Of a stretch of DNA of 64,000 nt, positions 8,515 to 16,804 are shown one piece after another. The notes under the pieces were generated by a model. It saw only the letters and a program-made list of their open reading frames with translations, did no database searches and had not been told where the DNA came from. The stretch is from contig CAVTQY010000001.1 of the NCBI GenBank assembly GCA_963736975.1, positions 310,001 through 374,000 of the forward strand, read 5' to 3'. The DNA is from CAVTQY01 sp963736975. GTDB lineage: Bacteria; Pseudomonadota; Alphaproteobacteria; Acetobacterales; Acetobacteraceae. The position numbers were made by a program, and so were the translations under genes. Numbering within the stretch: position 1 is the first letter of the stretch; the number at the start of each line of letters is the position of its first letter.

Positions 8515-9005
8515 TACGCCGGCCGCTCCGGCGGCTCGGAAATCCGCCGCCGCTCGGCCATGAAAGCATCGAACTCGGCCTTGTCCTTGGCGAAGCGCAA
8601 CCGGTCCAGGAATGCCGCGAAATCGCTCTGCTCCTGTTCCAGCCGGCGCAGCGTCTCGGCGCGATACTCGTCGAAAGCACGGTTGCCGCTCGTCGGCTGC
8701 GCCTGTGTCTCTGCCTCACCACGGCAGCCGCGTGCCCAGGCGCCCCAGTGATGGCCATGTGGGCTGCCATAGCGGCGGCCGAATCCGCATCCCATGCGTC
8801 CGCTCCCTATCAAAAACACCAAGAGTGCAAGCCCGATCGGCCACCAGTGGATGAAGCCCAGCATCGTCAGGGCGATCCAGACCGGTTTGCTGTCGAGCCA
8901 ATACAGCCATGGCGGCAAGCCGCCCCAGCCGGAACCGCGCTCGTTTCCCGATTGGCTTTCCCAGGGCGATGCGCCGAAAGCGCCGTGATTCACTGTGCCT
9001 GACAT
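8514..9005 (-). CDS. DUF2852 family membrane protein
   Basis: 163 residues from the ATG at 9005, preceded by TGAGGG. A hydrophobic stretch at about residues 39-67 (WIALTMLGFIHWWPIGLALL) forms one or two membrane segments. A Gly/His/Arg-rich linker follows, then a charged C-terminal helix with FDEYRAETLRRLEQEQSDF and FDAFMAERRR, the hallmark of DUF2852. The function of the family is unknown. A palindromic operator candidate lies 15-35 bases upstream of the start and the TetR gene is the next gene upstream, so regulation by that TetR is likely. The stop codon sits in a REP-like repeat. Confidence 0.8.
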   Translation of the reverse strand: MSGTVNHGAFGASPWESQSGNERGSGWGGLPPWLYWLDSKPVWIALTMLGFIHWWPIGLALLVFLIGSGRMGCGFGRRYGSPHGHHWGAWARGCRGEAETQAQPTSGNRAFDEYRAETLRRLEQEQSDFAAFLDRLRFAKDKAEFDAFMAERRRISEPPERPA

Positions 9006-9019
9006 GCGGCCCTCATGTG

Positions 9020-9040
9020 AATGTAAGACGCATTTACATT
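9020..9040. promoter_or_regulatory. Probable TetR operator upstream of the DUF2852 gene
   Basis: The inverted repeat AATGTAA-N7-TTACATT lies between the end of the TetR-family gene (9061) and the DUF2852 start (9005). Its size and spacing fit a TetR dimer site. It is AT-rich against a GC-rich background, which makes chance occurrence less likely. Confidence 0.55.
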
Positions 9041-9060
9041 GGGCGGCCGGGACGGCGCCG

Positions 9061-9717
9061 TCAAGAGCGATTTGGCGGTGTGCCGCCAGCCAAACCAAGC
9101 CCGCGCAGATAGAGCAACACGCCCGCCTCCAACAGGTCTTCGGGTTCCATCGGCAGGCTGCGCCGGGCGCGGTCAGGTCGGCAGAACAGCGAGGCGATGC
9201 CGTGCGACAGCGCCCAGATATGCAGCGCCATCATCAGAGACGGCGGCCGGTCCCGCTTGGGAAGAACGGCAATAACCCGCTCGGTGGCGTCGCGCAGCAC
9301 CTGAAACGCCCGATCTGCTGCGGCCAACAGCTCCGGGTACGCCTGACCTGCGATCTGGGTCTCGAACATCGCGACGTAATAGGCCGGCTCGCGGCGAGCA
9401 AATTCGAGATAAGCGCGGCCAAGCGCGGTGAACGCCGTCGCCGGATCCGGCCGGGCGTCGTTCCAGGCCGCTGCCAGCCTCTGAGCGAGCCGCTCGAACC
9501 CACGCAGCGCGATTTCGGCAAGCAGCGACTCGGCATCGCGGAAATGCCGATATGGAGCGGCGGGGCTGACGCCTGCCCGCCTCGCCGCCTCCGTCACGGT
9601 GAAGCCAGCCGGCCCTCTCTCCGCGATCAGCCCGAGCGTCGCCTCGATCAACGCCTCGCGCAGATTGCCGTGATGATAACCGCGCCGTTCGAAATTCCCG
9701 CGTTCGGACCACGTCAT
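9061..9717 (-). CDS. TetR/AcrR family transcriptional regulator
   Basis: 218 residues. The N-terminal 65 residues contain the TetR helix-turn-helix: YHHGNLREALIEATLGLIAERG, then FTVTEAARRAGVSPAAPYRHF, the recognition-helix signature. The C-terminal ligand-binding domain (about 80-200) resembles the WHG-type TetR C-domain. The gene lies after sucD and before the DUF2852 gene, with a palindromic operator candidate only at the latter. The simplest reading is that it represses DUF2852, and perhaps itself or sucAB by read-through. The ligand is unknown. Confidence 0.88.
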   Translation of the reverse strand: MTWSERGNFERRGYHHGNLREALIEATLGLIAERGPAGFTVTEAARRAGVSPAAPYRHFRDAESLLAEIALRGFERLAQRLAAAWNDARPDPATAFTALGRAYLEFARREPAYYVAMFETQIAGQAYPELLAAADRAFQVLRDATERVIAVLPKRDRPPSLMMALHIWALSHGIASLFCRPDRARRSLPMEPEDLLEAGVLLYLRGLGLAGGTPPNRS

Positions 9718-9758
9718 GCGTGATCAGCATAAGACGCCGCGACGCATACGGCGATGCC

Positions 9759-9775
9759 CGGCGCAACGAGCGCCG
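9759..9775 (-). terminator. Small hairpin just after sucD
   Basis: The stem CGGCGC / GCGCCG with a five-base loop lies three bases beyond the sucD stop on the minus strand. No T-run follows, so at most it attenuates transcription or ends the mRNA weakly. Confidence 0.3.
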
Positions 9776-9777
9776 CG

Positions 9778-10653
9778 TCAGCTCTTCAACAGCTTCACCA
9801 TTGTCGAGCCTAGCGCGGCCGGACTGTCCGCCACCGTGATTCCCGCGGCCCGCATCGCGTCCATCTTCGCCGCGGCAGTATCGCGCCCGCCACTGATCAC
9901 CGCCCCCGCATGGCCCATCCGCCGCCCCGACGGTGCGGTCGCTCCGGCGATGAACCCCACCGTCGGTTTCTGGATTTTGTTGCGAGCCAGAAACTCCGCC
10001 GCCTCGATCTCGCTTTGGCCGCCGATTTCACCGATCAGCATGATCTGCCGCGTCTCCGGATCGGCCAGAAACATCTGAAGCACTTCGATGAAGTCCGTCC
10101 CCTTCACCGGATCGCCGCCGATCCCCACACAGGTGCTCTGCCCCAAGCCGGCGGCAGTGGTCTGCGCCACCGCCTCATAAGTCAGGGTACCCGAGCGCGA
10201 GACGATGCCAACCGTGCCGCGCCGGTGAATATGCCCCGGCATGATGCCGATCTTGCACGCGTCCGGCGTGATCACCCCCGGGCAGTTCGGCCCGATCAGG
10301 CGCGATGCCGTCCCGGTCAGCGCCCGCTTCACTCGCACCATGTCGAGCACCGGAATGCCCTCCGTGATGCAGACGATCAGCGGCATCTCCGCGTCGATTG
10401 CTTCCAGGATCGCATCCGCCGCGAAGGCCGGCGGCACGTAGATCGCCGTGGCGGTGGCCGAAGTGGCGGCTTTCGCCTGCGCGACCGTATCGAACACCGG
10501 TAGATCGAGATGCGTGCTGCCGCCCTTCCCGGGCGTGACACCGCCGACCATCTTCGTGCCGTAGGCGATCGCCTGTTCGGAATGGAACGTGCCCTGCGCG
10601 CCGGTGAAGCCCTGCGTGATCACCCGCGTCTGTTCATCGACCAGGATGGCCAT
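9778..10653 (-). CDS. sucD: Succinyl-CoA synthetase alpha subunit
   Basis: 291 residues, full length. It binds CoA and carries the phosphorylated His in the GRRMGHAGAVISGG loop (about residue 247). The nucleotide-fold motif GFTGAQGTFHSEQAIAYG and the CITEGIPVLDMVRVK segment are intact. With SucC it converts succinyl-CoA, ADP (or GDP) and phosphate to succinate, CoA and ATP (or GTP). It starts one base after the sucC stop and is followed by the tetR gene after 60 bases. Confidence 0.96.
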   Translation of the reverse strand: MAILVDEQTRVITQGFTGAQGTFHSEQAIAYGTKMVGGVTPGKGGSTHLDLPVFDTVAQAKAATSATATAIYVPPAFAADAILEAIDAEMPLIVCITEGIPVLDMVRVKRALTGTASRLIGPNCPGVITPDACKIGIMPGHIHRRGTVGIVSRSGTLTYEAVAQTTAAGLGQSTCVGIGGDPVKGTDFIEVLQMFLADPETRQIMLIGEIGGQSEIEAAEFLARNKIQKPTVGFIAGATAPSGRRMGHAGAVISGGRDTAAAKMDAMRAAGITVADSPAALGSTMVKLLKS

Positions 10654-10654
10654 G

Positions 10655-11851
10655 TCAGCCAGCCTCCCGCACGGCCTTGACCACCTTCTCGGCGGCGTCG
10701 GCCAGATTGTCCGCGGCGATGATCGGCAGGTTGGAGCGGGCCAGGATCTCCTTACCCAGTTCCACGTTGGTGCCCTCCAGCCGCACCACGAGCGGCACTG
10801 ACAGACTCACCTCGCGCGCCGCTGACACCACGCCGTCGGCGATTACGTCGCAGCGCATGATGCCGCCGAAAATATTTACCAGGATGCCTTCAACATTCGG
10901 GTCCGACAGGATGATCTTGAAGGCCGCGGTGACCCGCTCCTTGGTCGCGCCGCCGCCAACGTCGAGAAAATTCGCCGGCGCGGCGCCATACAGCTTGATG
11001 ATGTCCATCGTCGCCATGGCCAGCCCGGCGCCATTGACCATGCAGCCGATGCTGCCGTCGAGTGCCACGTAGTTCAGATTGTGCCGCGCCGCTTCCAGTT
11101 CCTTCGGGTCCTCTTCCGCCGGGTCGCGCAGCTTCTCGAGCTCGGGATGGCGGAACAGCGCATTGTCGTCGAAACCTACTTTAGCATCGAGTGCAACGAC
11201 ATCGCCGGCCCGAGTGACCACCAGCGGATTGACTTCGACGATGGCGCAGTCGAGCGCGACGAATGCCGCGTACATCGCCTGCACGAAGCTGGTGAACGAT
11301 GCGACCTGTCCGCCTGTGAGCCCGAGGCCATAGGCAAGCCGGCGCGGATGGAACGGCGGCACCCCGGTTGCCGGATCGATCGCGGCGCGCAGGATCTTCT
11401 CCGGGCTTGCGGCCGCGACCTGCTCGATCTCGATCCCGCCTTCGGCGGAGGCAACCACTGCCACGCGCCCGCTCGCCCGGTCCACCAGCAGCGAGAGATA
11501 CAGCTCGCGCGCTATGTCGCAGCCGGCTTCCACATACACGCGATGCACTTTGCGGCCAGCCGGGCCGGTCTGCTTGGTCACCAATACCTGGCCTAGCATC
11601 GCCTGCGCGGCGGCACGAACCTCATCGAGCGACTTCGCGATACGCACGCCGCCCTTGGCGGTTGGATCGTCGGCGAAGTGACCGGCGCCGCGCCCGCCGG
11701 CGTGGATCTGCGCCTTCACTACATACACCGGACCCGGTAATTGTTTGGCGGCCTCGACAGCCTCATCGGCGGTCCAGGCAACCCGCCCGTCCAGAACGGC
11801 CACGCCGTATCGTTTCAGTAGTTCCTTCGCTTGGTATTCGTGGATGTTCAT
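10655..11851 (-). CDS. sucC: Succinyl-CoA synthetase beta subunit
   Basis: 398 residues, starting MNIHEYQAKELLKRYGV, the canonical SucC N-terminus. An ATP-grasp domain covers about residues 1-240, with KAQIHAGGRGAGHF and VEVNPLVV. The C-terminal ligase domain contains the NGAGLAMATMDIIKLYG and NIFGGIMRCD motifs. It provides nucleotide binding and subunit contacts for SucD. It starts three bases after the mdh stop, forming a tight mdh-sucC-sucD unit. Confidence 0.96.
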   Translation of the reverse strand: MNIHEYQAKELLKRYGVAVLDGRVAWTADEAVEAAKQLPGPVYVVKAQIHAGGRGAGHFADDPTAKGGVRIAKSLDEVRAAAQAMLGQVLVTKQTGPAGRKVHRVYVEAGCDIARELYLSLLVDRASGRVAVVASAEGGIEIEQVAAASPEKILRAAIDPATGVPPFHPRRLAYGLGLTGGQVASFTSFVQAMYAAFVALDCAIVEVNPLVVTRAGDVVALDAKVGFDDNALFRHPELEKLRDPAEEDPKELEAARHNLNYVALDGSIGCMVNGAGLAMATMDIIKLYGAAPANFLDVGGGATKERVTAAFKIILSDPNVEGILVNIFGGIMRCDVIADGVVSAAREVSLSVPLVVRLEGTNVELGKEILARSNLPIIAADNLADAAEKVVKAVREAG

Positions 11852-11854
11852 CGG

Positions 11855-12808
11855 TCAGCCGACCAACTTCTTCGACGCTCCGATCAGCTCCCGCACGGTA
11901 TCGCAGGATGTCTCGAACGCAGATTTCTCTTCGGCATTGAGCTCGATTTCCACGACGCGCTCGACGCCGCCGGCGCCGATCACCACCGGCACCCCCACGT
12001 AGAGGTCCTTCACGCCGTATTGCCCGGTCAGCCAAGCGGCGCAGGGCAGCACCCGCTTCTTGTCGCGCAGAAAGCTCTCCGCCATCGCCACCGCCGCGGA
12101 GGCGGGCGCATAGAAAGCACTCCCGCGTTCCAGTAGCTTGACGATCTCGCCGCCGCCGTTGCGTGTACGCTCGACGATCACGTCGATCTTCGCCCGCGTG
12201 CTCCAGCCCATCTTGATCAGGTCGGGCACGGGGATGCCTGCCACGGCCGAGTACCGGATCAGCGGCACCATCGAATCGCCATGACCGCCGAGCACGAAAG
12301 CGGTGACATCCTCCACGGACACGCCGAATTCCTGCGCCAGGAACAGGCGGAACCGCCCGCTGTCCAGCACGCCCGCCATGCCGACGACGCGATTCGCGGG
12401 CAGGCCGGATTTCTCCTTCATCACCCAGACCATCGCATCCAGCGGATTGGTGATGACGATCACGAAGGCCTCGGGGCAATGGGTGCGGATACCGTCCGCC
12501 ACCTGCGCAACCACCCCGGCGTTCTTGCCGATCAGGTCGTCGCGCGACATCCCCGGGGTGCGGGCGAAACCGGCGGTTACGATCACCACGTCGGCGCCCT
12601 TGATCGCCGCATAGTCCGATCCGCCGGTCATCAACGCGTCGTACCCCTCGACCGGGCCGGCCTGCATGACGTCGAGCGCCTTGCCGGCGGCGACCCCGCC
12701 GAACACGTCGAACAGCACGACATCACCCAGTTCCTTCAGCCCGATCAAATGGGCAAGCGTGCCGCCGATATTGCCGGCGCCGACCAGGGCGATTTTGTTG
12801 CGGGCCAT
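11855..12808 (-). CDS. mdh: Malate dehydrogenase (LDH-like type)
   Basis: 317 residues from the ATG at 12808. An upstream ATG exists at 12820, but the GAGG inside it is well placed as the ribosome binding site for 12808. The NAD fold begins KIALVGAGNIGG with an acidic residue in FDVF. Substrate arginines are in ARTPGMSRDDL, and the catalytic His is in VLGGHGDSMV. It oxidises L-malate to oxaloacetate. As first gene of the array, its promoter should lie in the 157-base divergent gap before 12966. Confidence 0.96.
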   Translation of the reverse strand: MARNKIALVGAGNIGGTLAHLIGLKELGDVVLFDVFGGVAAGKALDVMQAGPVEGYDALMTGGSDYAAIKGADVVIVTAGFARTPGMSRDDLIGKNAGVVAQVADGIRTHCPEAFVIVITNPLDAMVWVMKEKSGLPANRVVGMAGVLDSGRFRLFLAQEFGVSVEDVTAFVLGGHGDSMVPLIRYSAVAGIPVPDLIKMGWSTRAKIDVIVERTRNGGGEIVKLLERGSAFYAPASAAVAMAESFLRDKKRVLPCAAWLTGQYGVKDLYVGVPVVIGAGGVERVVEIELNAEEKSAFETSCDTVRELIGASKKLVG

Positions 12809-12965
12809 ACGGAACCTCATGGACGAGATGCAAGCAGCCCGCCGAGCCTGGGGCTGGCGGGCGGTCCGTTGCTATCGCAAGCCCGGAGGAGCGGCAAGCA
12901 GGAGTGGTGAGACTCGACGCGCCTTGCGTCGCAGGCCCAGGCTTTCCGGATCGGGGGGTGTCCGC

Positions 12966-13979
12966 ATGCGCATCGTGACGCTGGAAGAGCATTTCGTTGT
13001 ACCCGCGCTGATCGATCGCATCGATCGCGCCGTGATCACCCGCCGTGGTTTTCCTCCACCCGGCGCACCCTGGAGCCAAATTGCGAAGCGCAACGAGTTG
13101 CAGGAGCTTGGCGCCCCGCGCATTGCCGACATGGATGCGGCCGGCATAACCGTCCAAGTGCTGTCCGTATCAGGTCCGGGCGCGGATCTGCTGGCCGGCG
13201 CGGACGGAATCACCCTCGCCGCCGATTACAACAACGCGCTCGCCACAGCGGTGTCGCGGCAACCGCACCGCCTGGCCGGATTTGCCCATCTGCCCATGCT
13301 GTCGCCGGACGCCGCGGCGGACGAGCTCGAGCGCTGCGTGACACAGCTCGGTTTTCATGGCGCGCTGATCAACGGCGTGACCGAGGGGCGCTTTCTCGAC
13401 GATCCGCAATTCGATCCGATCCTCGCCCGCGCCGAAGCGCTCGACGTTCCGATCTACCTCCATCCCGGTATCCCACCAGAGCCAGTCTGCGACGCGTACT
13501 ACGAAGGACTGCCGGGACAGCTCGGCTTCCTGCTGGCGACCGCCGGCTGGGGCTGGCACATCGAAACGGCGGTCCATGTGTTGCGGCTGGTGCTGTCCGG
13601 GACGCTCGACCGGCACCCGCGGCTAAAACTAATCATCGGCCATATGGGCGAGGCGCTGCCGTTCATGCTCGCCCGCGGGCAGCAGGTTTTCGGCGGCGAC
13701 ACGGCAAAATCCCTGCGCCGATCCTTTGCACAGACGATTCTGGAGCAGGTGTGGATCACCACCAGCGGCTTTTTCACCCTACCGCCCTTCGTCACAGCCC
13801 TGTTGACCTTCGGTGCGGACCGCATCCTGTTTTCCGTCGATTACCCGTTCTCGCCGAACGCAGTCGGGCGCGCGTTCCTGGACCAGTTGCCGGTATCACC
13901 GGAGGATCGCGAAAAGATCGCGCACGGCAACGCCGACCAACTCTTAAGGTTGGCTCGGGTATTGGAGGAAGCGGAATGA
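12966..13979 (+). CDS. Amidohydrolase_2 family protein, decarboxylase-like
   Basis: 337 residues. The N-terminal VTLEEHF motif gives metal ligands E7 and H9. This is the signature of the ACMSD and gamma-resorcylate decarboxylase branch of the amidohydrolase superfamily. A further ligand His is in IYLHPGIPP, another His in IIGHMGEALPF, and the late Asp in FSVDYPFSP. These enzymes usually perform non-oxidative decarboxylation of aromatic acids, or hydrolysis, in a TIM barrel with zinc or manganese. The following gene overlaps by four bases, so the two probably act in one pathway. The substrate is not determined by the sequence. Confidence 0.88.
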   Translation: MRIVTLEEHFVVPALIDRIDRAVITRRGFPPPGAPWSQIAKRNELQELGAPRIADMDAAGITVQVLSVSGPGADLLAGADGITLAADYNNALATAVSRQPHRLAGFAHLPMLSPDAAADELERCVTQLGFHGALINGVTEGRFLDDPQFDPILARAEALDVPIYLHPGIPPEPVCDAYYEGLPGQLGFLLATAGWGWHIETAVHVLRLVLSGTLDRHPRLKLIIGHMGEALPFMLARGQQVFGGDTAKSLRRSFAQTILEQVWITTSGFFTLPPFVTALLTFGADRILFSVDYPFSPNAVGRAFLDQLPVSPEDREKIAHGNADQLLRLARVLEEAE

Positions 13980-15076
13980 AAATAACCCGGATCGACGCTT
14001 TCCAGGTACAGTGGTCGCCGAACGACAGGCCGGCCCAGCGCAGCGCATTCGTGCGCATCCATACCGATGAAGGCATGGACGGCATCGGCGAAGCCTCGCC
14101 CATGCAGGGCGGCCGCGCGTCGCTCGGCATCATCAGCCACGAACTCGCGCCGAGGCTGATCGGCCAGGACCCGCTGGACCATGCCGTGTTGCTGGACCGG
14201 CTGGCGCACGAAATGGTCAAGCTCGGCGAAGGCGCACTGACCGGTGCGCTGGCGGCGCTCGACATCGCCATGTGGGACCTGAAGGGGAAGCTCACCGGCC
14301 TACCGCTGTATAAACTGATGGGGGGCGCCTGGCGCACCGCCCTGCCCTTCTACGCCTCGATCGGCGGCAATGGCGACCGCGGTATCGAGGATGTGCTGCG
14401 CGTGGTCGAGACGCGCATGGCCGATAAGCCCGCCGCCGTGAAGATCCGCTTTGACAATGACCGCACACGGCTCGATGCCGATATCCCCGGCGACATCGCC
14501 AAGGCGCGTGCCGTGCGGAAGCTCGTGGGCGAGGACTTCCCGCTCGCCTTCGATGCCAACAACAGCTACACCGTGGGCGGCGCCATCCGCGTCGGCCGCG
14601 CGCTGGAGGAGCTCGGCTACTGGTGGTTCGAGGAACCGGTGCAGCATTATCATCCGAAAGCAATGGGCGAAGTGGCGCGCGCGCTCGACATCACGGTCTC
14701 CGCCGGTGAACAATCTTATACTCTTGCCGCGGTGGCCGACCTGATCGACGCCGGCGTGCGAATGGTTCAGCCGGACATCGTGAAGATGGGCGGCATCACC
14801 GGCTTGATGCGTTGCGCCGCACTCACCCATGCGCACGGCGTGGAGCTGGTGCCGCACCAGACGCAGCCGACGATCGGCCACACCGCCAGCCTGCATCTGG
14901 CAGCCAGCCAGTTGCATGCGGCGAAGCCCTGCGAGCTGAACGACCCCTCCCCGCGTATGCACGCAGTGTTTGAGAATGCGCCGCGGCCGGTGGATGGGTT
15001 GTTTTACCTTCCGACCGGGCCGGGGCTCGGGCTGCGGTTGAACGAAGCCGAGCTAAAGAAGCGGCGCGTGCCCTGA
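13976..15076 (+). CDS. Mandelate racemase/muconate lactonizing enzyme family protein
   Basis: 366 residues of the enolase superfamily. An N-terminal capping domain (1-125) is followed by a modified TIM barrel. Metal ligands are visible as D193 (AFDANNSY), E219 (WWFEEP) and E245 (SAGEQSY). A D267/H294 pair (QPDIVKMGG and VPHQTQP) matches the His-Asp dyad of the mandelate racemase subgroup. The usual KxK motif reads K156-I-R158. Members dehydrate or racemise sugar acids or alpha-hydroxy acids. It overlaps the amidohydrolase gene as ATGA. The substrate is unknown; a sugar-acid dehydratase is as likely as a racemase. Confidence 0.88.
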   Translation: MKITRIDAFQVQWSPNDRPAQRSAFVRIHTDEGMDGIGEASPMQGGRASLGIISHELAPRLIGQDPLDHAVLLDRLAHEMVKLGEGALTGALAALDIAMWDLKGKLTGLPLYKLMGGAWRTALPFYASIGGNGDRGIEDVLRVVETRMADKPAAVKIRFDNDRTRLDADIPGDIAKARAVRKLVGEDFPLAFDANNSYTVGGAIRVGRALEELGYWWFEEPVQHYHPKAMGEVARALDITVSAGEQSYTLAAVADLIDAGVRMVQPDIVKMGGITGLMRCAALTHAHGVELVPHQTQPTIGHTASLHLAASQLHAAKPCELNDPSPRMHAVFENAPRPVDGLFYLPTGPGLGLRLNEAELKKRRVP

Positions 15077-15097
15077 CCGCGGCTATCTCGGCGGTCA
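15074..15097. terminator. Hairpin joining two convergent stop codons
   Basis: TGACCGC and GCGGTCA form a seven-base stem with a ten-base loop. The left arm begins with the TGA of the mandelate racemase-family gene and the right arm ends with the complement of the TGA of the minus-strand gene. It is well placed as a bidirectional terminator, but has no T-run. Confidence 0.4.
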
Positions 15098-16183
15098 CGG
15101 AGCAGCGCGTGCCACCACGCCCGTCGAGACCAGATCACGGTCGATGGGTACGTCGTGCAGGACTGCGGATTTTCCTCCGTTCAACGGCACCGACGCGCCC
15201 TTTACCTCAAATACCAAGCCGGCCGCGTTCCCGGTGCTCAGCAGCAGGTCAGGGTCGGGAGGGATCACCCAGCTCTCCCCCTGCCGCAGAGTACGTCGAA
15301 GCAGCACGCGCCCGAATCTCTGACGTATCTCAACCCAGGAAGTATCTGTCGCCCGCAAGGTGGCCTGCGCCGGAGGGGCAGCCACCGGTGCCGGGGCAGC
15401 CACCGGTTCCGGAGCAGCCTGGGGCACCGGAGCAGGTGCAGGGCCAGATGTAGGCGGCGCGACAGGAACGGCTGCAGCTATCATAGGAGTCGCCGGGGGC
15501 CGTGCCGGGGCTGCGGTGGGCGTCTCGGCCGCGGCCGGCTTGGGAGCGACAGGCGGAGGCGGAGCTGGAATCGGGGCGGCGGGCGCAACGACGGGTTCAG
15601 CCTCCGCCGTATGTGCGGTTTCGGCCGGTCCCGCAGCGGGTTCCGTAGGCGGCGCTGGGCCCGGCGGCTCGCTCGCGACAGCGACGCTCTCCTGCTTCGC
15701 CGGCCAGATCAGGGCGACCCGGGCAGCCAGGAAATGGCCCAAACCGCGAAGCGCCGGGACCGACCCCCGCTGATGCAGAACCGCCCCGCCGGCGACCAGC
15801 GCCAAGGCGAGCACCGCGAAACAGGCTGCCAGGAGCGCGGTATATCGTCGCGGCGACTGCGGCGGCGCCATCCGGGCAGCCCCCTGAGCTTCGACGCGGT
15901 CCGAAAGAGCGCTGACCGACGACCGGAGCTCGGCGATTTCGGCCTGCAAGTGGGCCGTCTGCTCGAGCCGCGATTCCACCGCCTGACGATGCGCAGCCAA
16001 CGCCTCGGTGTGAGCATCGAGACTCGCCGCCATGCTTCGCAGTCCCGCATCGGCGCGCGCGATCGATTCGGCTATGGCTGGATCGGCCAACGCCGAGCGC
16101 ACCAACTCCGCATCGCGCCGCAGCGCTTCGAGACTCCGCGCCAGCCGATCGAACAGCGCCTCCTCGTCCCGTTCGTCTCGCAT
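15095..16183 (-). CDS. Membrane protein with RodZ-type C-terminal (DUF4115-like) domain but no HTH
   Basis: 362 residues from the ATG at 16183, which has AGGG at good spacing; an in-frame ATG at 16213 lacks one. Order: a charged, heptad-rich coiled coil (about 1-100), a single transmembrane helix (115-136, LLAACFAVLALALVAGGAVL), a long Ala/Pro linker (about 165-285), then a beta domain (285-362) with SWVEIRQRFGRVLLRRTL, RQGESW, LLLSTGNAAGL and PLNG. The last domain matches the C-terminal domain of the true RodZ at 27519-28493. RodZ links MreB to the cell wall; here the MreB-binding HTH is replaced by a coiled coil, so a periplasmic envelope role is inferred. Confidence 0.75.
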   Translation of the reverse strand: MRDERDEEALFDRLARSLEALRRDAELVRSALADPAIAESIARADAGLRSMAASLDAHTEALAAHRQAVESRLEQTAHLQAEIAELRSSVSALSDRVEAQGAARMAPPQSPRRYTALLAACFAVLALALVAGGAVLHQRGSVPALRGLGHFLAARVALIWPAKQESVAVASEPPGPAPPTEPAAGPAETAHTAEAEPVVAPAAPIPAPPPPVAPKPAAAETPTAAPARPPATPMIAAAVPVAPPTSGPAPAPVPQAAPEPVAAPAPVAAPPAQATLRATDTSWVEIRQRFGRVLLRRTLRQGESWVIPPDPDLLLSTGNAAGLVFEVKGASVPLNGGKSAVLHDVPIDRDLVSTGVVARAAP

Positions 16184-16804
16184 ATCGTGACCCTGTGATG
16201 CCGCACCCGGCACGGCAGCATCATGCGCTATCGGTTACTGAAGCGGAAACTCCAATGATCGCTCCCCTGCATGATTTTTACGAGCCCCTGCAGTGACACC
16301 GTTGCCGAGCGAGGCATCACGCTGCGGCATGCAATCACGGAATCGCGGGTCAGCGCAGCCTATTTCAGAGACTCGGCGCTCGAGCATGGAAGCCGCGGTG
16401 CGCCCGGTGCCGGGCTGATGCGTCCGGCAAACGAATTCTTCGGCCTGGATCTGAGATAAGGGGCAGGAGTTGGCGCGGCTGGCCCGCTCTCCAGAGACTG
16501 GGCTGAGCCCAGGACCGACCGATTTGGCCAATCGCCAATCCGGAACATCCGGCCCCTGCCGCCCGAGACCGTCGCCACACTGCACGCCATTCTGGACGCT
16601 ACGCCTTGGCCGCAGGGCCCGATTGCGAGGAGCGGTACGCGACCGATAAATATTTGTTATTTTAATGCCGATTTTCGTTGCGTTGGCATGAAAGTGGCGT
16701 TAAATTCAATCGATTTCGAACCGGAGCGGGACTGCATTATTTACAGCAAGAAAATTTTTGCTATAGGAACATATTGCTGATGTCGAAATGGATGGAATTC
16801 CTGG
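16184..16804. other. Intergenic region without a convincing gene
   Basis: About 620 bases separate the RodZ-like gene and the next plus-strand ORF. Open frames here are short and lack coding character. From about 16640 the base composition becomes clearly AT-rich, unlike the rest of the window, leading into a promoter-like sequence at 16740-16767. A small inverted repeat (ATGCC ... GGCAT) lies at about 16664-16690. Confidence 0.6.
16740..16767 (+). promoter_or_regulatory. Sigma70-like promoter containing an 18-base palindrome
   Basis: TTTACA (five of six matches to the -35 consensus) is separated by 16 bases from TATAGG (four of six matches to the -10). The spacer is the near-palindrome AGCAAGAAAATTTTTGCT at 16745-16762, which looks like a repressor site inside the promoter. 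Transcription would begin near 16774, 30 bases before the ORF at 16805. Confidence 0.45.

Noticed and set aside
16664..16690. Possible sigma54 promoter around TTGGCATGAAAGTGGC
   Set aside because: The -12 TTGC element is absent.
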